From: Palsa-459 sp035937595
Lineage (GTDB): Bacteria > Actinomycetota > Acidimicrobiia > Acidimicrobiales > RAAP-2
DNA: 64,000 bases
Assembly: GCA_035937595.1 (NCBI GenBank)
Contig: DASZHS010000012.1
Span: 1-64,000 of the forward strand
Direction: 5' to 3'
The translations under genes were made by a program, and so were the position numbers. The notes beneath the pieces are model-generated. The model worked only from the letters and a program-made list of their open reading frames with translations, searched no databases and was not told where the DNA came from. Every line of letters begins with the position of its first letter. Position 1 is the first letter of the stretch. Below are positions 32,506 to 39,241 of this stretch, in pieces.

Positions 32506-33479
32506 GCCGGTGCAGCCTCGTCGTTCGGACGCGGCGGGAACGCGCGCATCGCGAGCGCCCCGGCGCCGACCAGCGGCGACAGCTCGCCGAGGCCGACCGG
32601 CGCGATCCGACAGTCGCGCGAGAACGCGAGCCGCGCCCGCGCCGACAGCTCGCGCTGCGCGGCGTCGAAGAAGACCTTGCCGTAGCCGAGCGCCACGGAG
32701 CCGCCGACGAGCACAAGGTCGAGGTCGAGCAGGCTCGACACCGATGCTGCCGCGCGGCCGACGAGCGTGCCGGTCCGCACCCGGACCTCCTCGCCGGCGC
32801 GCGCCGCGGGCGAGCCGGTCATGGCCTGTATCGCAGGTCCGGAGGCCTCGGCCTCCAAGCACCCGCGTGCGCCGCACGGGCAGCGCCGTCCGTCGGGCTC
32901 GACGATCACGTGGCCGACGTGCCCCGCGTTGCCAGTCCGTCCGTCGAGCAGCCGGCCGTCGATGACGAGCCCGCCGCCGACGCCGGTCGAGACGACCATC
33001 GCAAGGAAGTTGTGGACGCCCTGGGCAGCCCCGCGCCATCCCTCGGCGAGCGCGAGGGCCTTCGCGTCGTTGTCGACGACGACGGGGAGCCCGAGCGAGT
33101 CGGCGAGCCGACCCTGGAGCGGGAAGTCGCGCCAGGCCGGGATGTTGAGCGGCGAGACCGTGCCGTCCCGCATCGGACCGCCGCAGCCGACGCCGCAGGC
33201 GACCGCCAGGTCGCCCGCCCTCGCACGCGCCCGCTCGACGAGCGCCACCAGGGTCTCGAACAGCCCGTCGGCGGTGGCGTCCTGGGGGGTCGCGACCGCC
33301 ACGCGGCTCGAGACGTCGCCGTCCGGGGCGAGCAGGCCCGCGGCGAGCTTCGTCCCCCCGACGTCGACGGCGAGGTACGGGCCGGTCGGCTCCGGCTGCG
33401 GGTCAGTCGACGTCGCGGCGGAACCGGTTCTTGAACCAGTCCCGAGCCTCGTGGACGTTCCGCTCGATGCCCGCCGCAC
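32502..33479 (-). CDS. ROK-family sugar kinase (glucokinase-like)
   Basis: A protein of up to 325 residues. The ATP loop AVDVGGTKLAAGLL, VDNDAKALALAEG, the GVGGGLVIDGRLLDG stretch and the ROK signature with a zinc site (CPCGARGCLEAEASG) are present. VLVGGSVALGYG is the adenosine motif. It most likely phosphorylates glucose released by the nearby glucan enzymes (inference), although ROK substrates vary. The start is unclear. GTG 33479 is the nearest canonical in-frame start and overlaps the DUF3040 gene by 77 bases, adding about 35 non-conserved residues before GPYLAVDVGG. Confidence 0.85.
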   Translation of the reverse strand: MRRASSGTSTRLGTGSRTGSAATSTDPQPEPTGPYLAVDVGGTKLAAGLLAPDGDVSSRVAVATPQDATADGLFETLVALVERARARAGDLAVACGVGCGGPMRDGTVSPLNIPAWRDFPLQGRLADSLGLPVVVDNDAKALALAEGWRGAAQGVHNFLAMVVSTGVGGGLVIDGRLLDGRTGNAGHVGHVIVEPDGRRCPCGARGCLEAEASGPAIQAMTGSPAARAGEEVRVRTGTLVGRAAASVSSLLDLDLVLVGGSVALGYGKVFFDAAQRELSARARLAFSRDCRIAPVGLGELSPLVGAGALAMRAFPPRPNDEAAPA

Positions 33480-33798
33480 CCGACGGCTGGGTTCCTTGGA
33501 ACCCCCTCGTGATGTCGTGCCAGCTGGCGCGGCCCATGCGGCGCACGTTGCGCTGGATCACGATCGCGGACGCGAACATGATGGCGACGCCGACGAGCGC
33601 GAGCCAGAGCGAGGTCACGAACAGCCAGACCGTGAGCACCAGCCCGAGCAGGAAGCCGACCGCCGCCCAGCGCGCCTGGCGCCCGGAGTGGCGGTACAGC
33701 GTCTCGTTGCGGACCTTGTCGGCGAATTCGGGGTCCTCGCGGTTCAGGGACTCCTCGAGTTCGGCGAGGATGCGCTGCTCGTGGTCCGACAGGGGCAC
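33403..33798 (-). CDS. DUF3040 membrane protein
   Basis: A 131-residue protein with the typical DUF3040 opening PLSDHEQRILAELEESL, followed by two adjacent membrane helices (about residues 45-85, AAVGFLLGLVLTVWLFV and ALVGVAIMFASAIVI). A soluble Arg-rich tail follows. The function is unknown; the family is actinobacterial and often near division or wall genes. GTG 33798 follows the strong site GGAGGAGG at 5-base spacing. Confidence 0.88.
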   Translation of the reverse strand: MPLSDHEQRILAELEESLNREDPEFADKVRNETLYRHSGRQARWAAVGFLLGLVLTVWLFVTSLWLALVGVAIMFASAIVIQRNVRRMGRASWHDITRGFQGTQPSGAAGIERNVHEARDWFKNRFRRDVD

Positions 33799-33840
33799 GG
33801 CCTCCTCCTTCCCGCCTCGGACGCCTGGTTCCCAGGCTGC

Positions 33841-33846
33841 ATCGTA
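33841..33846 (-). promoter_or_regulatory. Possible -10 element for the DUF3040 gene
   Basis: TACGAT on the minus strand fits TANNNT, about 43 bases before GTG 33798, with the ribosome-binding site in the leader. No clear -35. Confidence 0.35.
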
Positions 33847-33923
33847 GTTGCGGGCCGCACCGGACACCATGCCGGGACGGCGCCGGAGGCCCTTCTGCGG
33901 GGCGGTTCGTCGCCCGGACGGGG

Positions 33924-35369
33924 TCAGCCCGGCGGGAAGCCGAGCAGCGACGACTGCGTGGCGACGAGGACCATGTTGTCGCCGATCGCCGGTGTTGGGA
34001 AGTGGTTCTGGAACGAGCCCGCGGGGTACTGGACCTGCACGTTGCCGGTCGAGGGCACGAGGCCGTAGAGGGTGCCGGAGCTCCAGTCGATGGACCAGAC
34101 GAGGCCGGCACCGTAGACGGGTGGGCCGCCGGTGTTGGACTGGGACCACACCTCGGCGCCATAGGGCGGCGTGGACGTGTAGTGCGCGGCGTCGAGCCCC
34201 CCGCTGCAGGCGATGACCACGAGCGAGCCGACGATCGCGGCGCCGCCGTGGGCGTCCCCCAGGCCGTTGCACATGGTGAAGGTGGGCACGGCCCCGGTGA
34301 CGTGACCGAGGTGGTTGGGGTTGAGCACGTAGACGGTCTGGGTCTTGCCGATCTGGATGAGCCGTCCGTTGGGCAGCAGCTCGGGTTGGCTCGAGCCGAG
34401 GTCGAGGTCCGCGCCGTTGTCCGAGTACCACGTCGTCGGCGCGAACCAGTCGAGGAGCTTCATGGTGGGCGAGAGCTTGAGCACCGCGTCGCTGAAGTCG
34501 AAGGGGTCGCCCTGGGACGTCGCGTTCCCGTTGCCGTCGGCGACGAAGACGTCGCCGTGCGCGTCGATCACCGGGCCACCGCCACCCATCCACACCGCGC
34601 CCTTGCCATCGCTCACGCCGTCGACCTTGGCGACGTCGTAACGGGCGATCGGGCCGTGCCCGGCCTCCGGGACGCTGATGACCCAGCCGTGGTAGCTGCC
34701 GCAGTCGCCGTCATTGCCCCCGAAGCCGAAGATCACGCGGCCCGCGTCGATCGCGAGCGCCGTGCGCTGCAGGAGGTAGACGGCCTGCTGACCCGGGGGG
34801 TCGACGTCGCGGTTGAGCAGGACCCTGCCCGTCTTGATCGAGAGCCCGAAGAGCCGGTGCACCGGGACGGTCCCCTGCCGGCCGAGGCCGATCGTGCCCA
34901 CGACGTACAGCTCGCCGCGGCCCTCGTCGATCACCGGCGTGCCCACGATGCCGACGTACGGCCCGATGTCCCCGCACACGCCGCTCGGCTGGGCGTAGGG
35001 CGTGCCGAGCCAGCGCGTCCACAGCGTGCGGTGTGTCGTGAGCGAGATGGCGTAGACGCGATTCTCGAGCGTCGTCACGAACGCGGTCGTCCCGACGACG
35101 AGCGGGGCGGCGTAGATCTGGTCGTTGCGCTCTGCCGCGGTCCGCTGCGGCAGGTTCCACCGCACGGTCGGGTGGAGCGACAGGTACGTGCCGCGGATCG
35201 ACCCGTGACCGGTGCGCAGCTCGTCGTGGTGGTACGTCGTCCAGTCCGTGGCCGGCGCGCCGTGGGACGTGATCGCCGCGCGAGCGCGCGCCGCCAGCGA
35301 GCTCGCCGGCACCGCGATGAGCGCCGCGGCGATCGCTGCGGGGAGCACTCGTCGAGCCCACCTGCGCAC
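33924..35369 (-). CDS. Secreted PQQ-type beta-propeller protein
   Basis: About 481 residues. A Sec signal peptide (RRWARRVLPAAIAAALIAVPASSLAARA) leads into an 8-blade-like WD/PQQ repeat protein. Repeats are visible as AAPLVVGTTAFVTTLENRVYAIS, GTPVIDEGRGELYVVG, RTALAIDAGRVIFGFGG, GPVIDAHGDVFVADG and TPAIGDNMVLVAT. Calcium/PQQ ligands cannot be confirmed, so it may be a structural propeller and not a dehydrogenase. GTG 35369 is preferred over GTG 35375 because GAGGAGG then lies at a proper 5-base distance. Confidence 0.8.
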   Translation of the reverse strand: MRRWARRVLPAAIAAALIAVPASSLAARARAAITSHGAPATDWTTYHHDELRTGHGSIRGTYLSLHPTVRWNLPQRTAAERNDQIYAAPLVVGTTAFVTTLENRVYAISLTTHRTLWTRWLGTPYAQPSGVCGDIGPYVGIVGTPVIDEGRGELYVVGTIGLGRQGTVPVHRLFGLSIKTGRVLLNRDVDPPGQQAVYLLQRTALAIDAGRVIFGFGGNDGDCGSYHGWVISVPEAGHGPIARYDVAKVDGVSDGKGAVWMGGGGPVIDAHGDVFVADGNGNATSQGDPFDFSDAVLKLSPTMKLLDWFAPTTWYSDNGADLDLGSSQPELLPNGRLIQIGKTQTVYVLNPNHLGHVTGAVPTFTMCNGLGDAHGGAAIVGSLVVIACSGGLDAAHYTSTPPYGAEVWSQSNTGGPPVYGAGLVWSIDWSSGTLYGLVPSTGNVQVQYPAGSFQNHFPTPAIGDNMVLVATQSSLLGFPPG

Positions 35370-35399
35370 TGGCACCTCCTCGTCGGTGACGCGGGCGCG

Positions 35400-35405
35400 A
35401 TGCTA
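35400..35405 (-). promoter_or_regulatory. Possible -10 element for the secreted propeller gene
   Basis: TAGCAT on the minus strand, in the context GTAGCATCGCGCC. The same core GTAGCATCGCG precedes the secreted beta-helix gene at 61434. No clear -35. Confidence 0.4.
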
Positions 35406-35466
35406 CGGGAGGCCCGACACCGGCTCCGGTCATCCGCCCATCTCGGCGCCCTTCGCGTGCGATCGG

Positions 35467-35472
35467 TACGGT
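35467..35472 (+). promoter_or_regulatory. -10 element for a leaderless transcript
   Basis: TACGGT is exactly 6 bases before GTG 35479 with no ribosome-binding site. Confidence 0.5.
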
Positions 35473-35478
35473 GGGACG

Positions 35479-36726
35479 GTGAGCACCGTGGCCGTGGCGA
35501 CGCCGAGGAGCCACCGGACCCGCCACACCGCGTCGGTCCTCCTGCTCGTCGTGGTCTCGATCCTCACCCCGCTCGTCGTCACCGCGGGCTGGGCGATCAC
35601 GACGGTGACGAACACCGACCGGTTCGTCTCGACCATGTCCTCGCTCGGGACGAACCCCACGATCACGAACTACGCCGGGGCACAGGCCGCCGCCACGCTG
35701 GTCACCGAGGTGCACCTAGAGCGGCAGATCGCGGCGCGACTGCCCAAGAGTGCGGCCATCCTCGCCCCGTTCCTGACGACGCAGTTTCAGACGCAGCTAG
35801 CGAAGGTCTTCTCGACCGTCTTCGCGAGCCAGCGGTTCCAGGCAATCTGGACCGCGAAGCTGCGGCTGCTCCACGCCACGTTCGTGGCGGCGATGACGAG
35901 CAATGGCTCAAAGCTCAGTAAGGCCGCCCAGCTCGGCCTCGACGTGACGCCGCAGCTGCTCGCCGCGATCGACACCCTCGATCAGAAGGGCATCCACGTC
36001 TTCGACCCCGCGCGCAAGTTCCTCGCAGGCGACAAGCCCACCCTGGTCACCCTCGCCCAGGGCAAGGAGTTCCACGAGGTCCAGTACTACTTCCACCTGG
36101 CGACGACGCTGCGCTGGGCCCTCTGGGTGGGCACGCTGGTCCTCGCGATCGCCGCGATCCTCCTCGACCCGCGCCGGCGCCGCGCGGGGCTCTGGCTCGG
36201 CATCGGCGTGGCGTGCTCCTGCGTCGTCATGCTCGCCCTCCTCAACACCGGCAAGCAGTACGCGATCTCCCACTCGTCGGCGCCGTCCGACGTGACCAAC
36301 GCGCTCGTCTCGACCCTCACCTCATGGCTCCGCTGGGAGCTGCGCGCCGTCGTCATCGTCGGGCTGGTCGCGGCGCTCGTGCTCTGGCTGACCGGTCCCT
36401 CGAGATCCGCGCGCAGCCTGCGGCGGATGGGCGCCAAGGAGGGCGGCGTCGCGGGCCACGCGATGGAGGGCGTGATCGGCGCCAGCGCGACCACCACCCT
36501 CGAGACGCACGGCACCGCGGCGATCGACTGGGTCGGGACCTACGCGACGGTGCTCGCCTGGATCGGCGTCGTCGTCGGCGGCATCGTGTTGGCCGTGTGG
36601 GACAACTCGCTCCTCAGTGCGGCGATCACCATCCTGCTCGTGGTCGGGTGGTTCTCGGCCATGGTGTCGATCCGTCGCCGCGTCCGCAGCCCGGTGCCGG
36701 CGGCGCCTCCGCCGGGCGGCGGCTGA
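35479..36726 (+). CDS. Multi-span membrane protein of unknown function
   Basis: A 415-residue protein. One membrane helix near the N-terminus (residues about 18-40) is followed by a roughly 170-residue extracytoplasmic domain (TNTDRFVSTMSSLGTNPTI onward), then about five further helices between residues 210 and 395 and a Pro/Gly tail. The layout resembles actinobacterial integral membrane proteins without known role. The frame is open far upstream but the conserved-looking start is GTG 35479, directly behind a leaderless-type -10. Confidence 0.75.
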   Translation: MSTVAVATPRSHRTRHTASVLLLVVVSILTPLVVTAGWAITTVTNTDRFVSTMSSLGTNPTITNYAGAQAAATLVTEVHLERQIAARLPKSAAILAPFLTTQFQTQLAKVFSTVFASQRFQAIWTAKLRLLHATFVAAMTSNGSKLSKAAQLGLDVTPQLLAAIDTLDQKGIHVFDPARKFLAGDKPTLVTLAQGKEFHEVQYYFHLATTLRWALWVGTLVLAIAAILLDPRRRRAGLWLGIGVACSCVVMLALLNTGKQYAISHSSAPSDVTNALVSTLTSWLRWELRAVVIVGLVAALVLWLTGPSRSARSLRRMGAKEGGVAGHAMEGVIGASATTTLETHGTAAIDWVGTYATVLAWIGVVVGGIVLAVWDNSLLSAAITILLVVGWFSAMVSIRRRVRSPVPAAPPPGGG

Positions 36727-36731
36727 CCTAT

Positions 36732-36974
36732 CTAGTCGCCAGATCTCGAGTGCGCGCGTCGGCGCGCGAGCCAGGTGACGAAACCGCCGAGCACCGCGGA
36801 CACGGCGATCACGACGGTCAGCGAGGCGTGGGCGCTGATGACCCAGAAGTGGATCTCGACACGCTGCCAGTTGGCGATCGCGAACCACGCGAGCAGGATG
36901 CCCGCGACGATGGTGGACACCTGCTGGGTGTCGAGGCGGCGAGGGGACTTGCCCGGAGCCTCATGGTCGGTCAC
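36732..36974 (-). CDS. LapA-like small membrane protein
   Basis: An 80-residue protein with two membrane helices (STIVAGILLAWFAIANWQ and HASLTVVIAVSAVLGGFVTWLA) ending in RRRAHSR. The spacing, the NWQRVEIHFW linker and the basic end match the LapA (DUF1049) domain. In enterobacteria LapA works with LapB in lipopolysaccharide control, but in actinobacteria the role is unknown. GTG 36974 follows GAGGAGG. Divergent from the phosphatase gene at 36995. Confidence 0.75.
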   Translation of the reverse strand: MTDHEAPGKSPRRLDTQQVSTIVAGILLAWFAIANWQRVEIHFWVISAHASLTVVIAVSAVLGGFVTWLARRRAHSRSGD

Positions 36975-36994
36975 GGCACCTCCTCGCTCCCGAC

Positions 36995-37525
36995 ATGATG
37001 GCCCAGATGCTCTTCGACGTGGAGGACGCCGCCGCGGCGGTGCTCACGGTCGTCTTCGTGTGCACCGGGAACATCTGCCGCTCGCCCATGGCCGAGGTCG
37101 TCCTGCGGGCGAGGTGCGATCGGCTGTCGGTCGGCGACGGGCGACGACTCGCCGAGCTCGTGCACGTCGAGAGCGCGGGCACGTCGAACTGGCATGCCGG
37201 CGACGAGATGGACCCGAGGGCGCGCGCCGCGCTCGACGCGGCGGGGTACCTGGCCGAAGGGACCTTGGCCGCCCAGGTCACCGAGACCCAGCTCGCACGC
37301 GCCGACCTCGTCGTCGCGCTCGATCGCGGTCACCGCGCCGAGCTGCGCCGCCTCGATCCGGAGGCGGATCCCACGCTGCTGCGCTGGTGGGCAGAGGGCG
37401 AGGACCTCGACGTCCCCGACCCGTACTACGGCGACGCCGACGAGTTCGACGAGTGCCTCGCGCTCATCGTCCCGGGGTGCGAGGCACTCGCCCTCGCGCT
37501 CGCCGCGAGGCTGGCCGGGGCCTAG
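36995..37525 (+). CDS. Low-molecular-weight protein tyrosine phosphatase
   Basis: A 176-residue cytoplasmic phosphatase. The P-loop is VCTGNICRSPMAE with nucleophile Cys23 and Arg29, and the general acid Asp lies in VPDPYYGD. Such enzymes dephosphorylate Tyr residues, including capsule/exopolysaccharide kinases, or act on low-molecular-weight phosphates. Two starting ATGs are adjacent (36995, 36998). The 3' end overlaps the convergent transporter gene by 4 bases. Confidence 0.92.
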   Translation: MMAQMLFDVEDAAAAVLTVVFVCTGNICRSPMAEVVLRARCDRLSVGDGRRLAELVHVESAGTSNWHAGDEMDPRARAALDAAGYLAEGTLAAQVTETQLARADLVVALDRGHRAELRRLDPEADPTLLRWWAEGEDLDVPDPYYGDADEFDECLALIVPGCEALALALAARLAGA

Positions 37526-39084
37526 ACCTTCTCGACGGCCTCGATGGGGACCGGCGTCGGGCTCGGCCCGACGCTGCGCCGAAGCTCGATCTCCGGCAAA
37601 AGGAACGACAGCCCGAACGCGATCGCCGCCACCGGGATCGCCCAACGGAACACCACCTGAATCGACTGGGTCATCGCCTCGAGCACGTGCTGGAGGAGCC
37701 CGGGCGGTAGACCGTGGAGCGCGGCCGGCGTCAGGTGGGCGACCGAGAGGTGCACCGCGGCGGGCAGCCGCTGCTGGAGCTGGTTCGAGAAGATGGCGCC
37801 GAAGACCGCGGTGCCGAAGGACCCCCCGATCATCCGGAAGAAGTTGGCGCCGGCCGTCGCCGTGCCGAGGTCCCGGAACTCCACGGCGTTCTGCACGGCC
37901 ACGATCAGGATCTGCATGACCAGCCCCAGACCGACGCCGAAGACGAACATGTCCACGCACAGCGCCCACCCTGTCGTGTCGAGGCCCACCGTGCTGAGCA
38001 GCGCGAGGCCCACGACCATGAGCGCGGTCCCGAGGATCGGGAACCGCCGATAGCCGACCCCGCGGCTGATGAGCTGCCCGGCGGTGATCGACGCGCCGAA
38101 GAGCCCGCCCATCATCGGGAGCAGCCACAGGCCGGAGAGCGTCGGGCTGACGCCGCGCACGAACTGCAAGAAGAACGGCAGGTACGTCATGGCCCCGAAC
38201 ATCGCGAACCCGACGACGAAGCTGATGGCGCTCGCCGCGGAGAACACGCGGTTGGCGAACAGCCGGGGTGGCAGCACCGCCTCGGTGGCGCGCCGCTCGA
38301 TCGCGACGAACGCGATCGTGGCCGTGACGCCGATGACGGCGAGCACCATCATGGGTGCCGATCCCCACCCGTAGGTGATCCCGCCGAGGGAGGCGAACAG
38401 GACGATCGCCGTGGCGGCGACGGTCAGCGCGACGACGCCGAGGTAGTCGACGCGGTGCGCGACGCGCGCCGAGCGCGACGGCAGCACGATGGCGGTCACC
38501 ACGAGCGCGGCGATCCCGATCGGGACGTTGACGTAGAACACCCAGCGCCACGACGCGTGCTCGGTCAGCAGGCCGCCGACGAGCGGGCCGAGGACGGTCG
38601 CCGACCCGAACGTCGCGCCGAAGTAGCCGGCGTAGCGCCCGCGATCTCGGGGCGCGACGATGTCGCCGATGATCGCCTGCGCGCCGATCAGCAGTCCCCC
38701 GCCGCCGAGCCCCTGGAGGGCGCGGAAGCCGATCAGCTCGCCCATCGTCTGGGAGAGCCCGCACAGCACCGAGCCGACGAGGAAGAGGACGATCGCGATC
38801 TGGAACAGCCGCTTGCGACCGTAGAGGTCGCCGAGCTTGCCCCACAGCGGCGTCGACACCGTCGAGGCGAGGAGGTACGCGACGACCACCCACGCGAGGT
38901 GGGCGGCGCCACCCAGGCTGCCGACGATGGTCGGGAGCGCGGTGGAGACGATCGTCTGGTCGAGCGCCGCGAGCAGCATGCCGAGCATCAGCGCCGCGAT
39001 GACGAGCCGCAGCCCGCGCGGCGACATCGCGACGGGCGCCACGCCCGCGTCGGTGACCTCGGCGGGTGCGGGCCCCTCGGTCAC
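37522..39084 (-). CDS. DHA2-family (EmrB/QacA-type) MFS drug exporter
   Basis: A 520-residue transporter with about 14 predicted helices. Family features include motif D1 LDQTIVSTALPTIVGSLGG, motif A GKLGDLYGRKRLF, motif B-like RALQGLGGGGLL and motif C VLGPLVGGLLTE, then SWRWVFYVNVPIG. It should export hydrophobic or cationic compounds using the proton gradient. No regulator is adjacent. The start is GTG 39084. Downstream overlap with the phosphatase gene is convergent. Confidence 0.92.
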   Translation of the reverse strand: MTEGPAPAEVTDAGVAPVAMSPRGLRLVIAALMLGMLLAALDQTIVSTALPTIVGSLGGAAHLAWVVVAYLLASTVSTPLWGKLGDLYGRKRLFQIAIVLFLVGSVLCGLSQTMGELIGFRALQGLGGGGLLIGAQAIIGDIVAPRDRGRYAGYFGATFGSATVLGPLVGGLLTEHASWRWVFYVNVPIGIAALVVTAIVLPSRSARVAHRVDYLGVVALTVAATAIVLFASLGGITYGWGSAPMMVLAVIGVTATIAFVAIERRATEAVLPPRLFANRVFSAASAISFVVGFAMFGAMTYLPFFLQFVRGVSPTLSGLWLLPMMGGLFGASITAGQLISRGVGYRRFPILGTALMVVGLALLSTVGLDTTGWALCVDMFVFGVGLGLVMQILIVAVQNAVEFRDLGTATAGANFFRMIGGSFGTAVFGAIFSNQLQQRLPAAVHLSVAHLTPAALHGLPPGLLQHVLEAMTQSIQVVFRWAIPVAAIAFGLSFLLPEIELRRSVGPSPTPVPIEAVEKV

Positions 39085-39148
39085 CGAAGGAGGCTACCGG
39101 CCGTCCCATTTCGAGGACGCGCTGGTCGTGTCGCACACGTGACGCCGC

Positions 39149-39209
39149 GGCCGACGACGCAGGCCGACGACGCCGGCCGACGACGCCGGCCGACGACGCG
39201 GGTCGACGG
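39149..39209. repeat. 13-bp tandem repeat upstream of glgP1
   Basis: Four head-to-tail 13-bp units (GGCCGACGACGCA, then GGCCGACGACGCC twice, then GGCCGACGACGCG) run from 39149 to 39200, with a fifth degenerate unit starting GGTCGACGG. They occupy the 157-base gap between the divergent transporter and phosphorylase genes. The unit is not a multiple of three and the gap is non-coding, so a regulatory or slippage role is possible. Confidence 0.85.
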
Positions 39210-39241
39210 TGCGCGATGATGGCGCCCGAGAGGAGGTCGGC

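Noticed and set aside
39149..39209. CRISPR array
   Set aside because: The units are 13 bases, directly adjacent with no spacers, and there are no cas genes. It is a simple tandem repeat.
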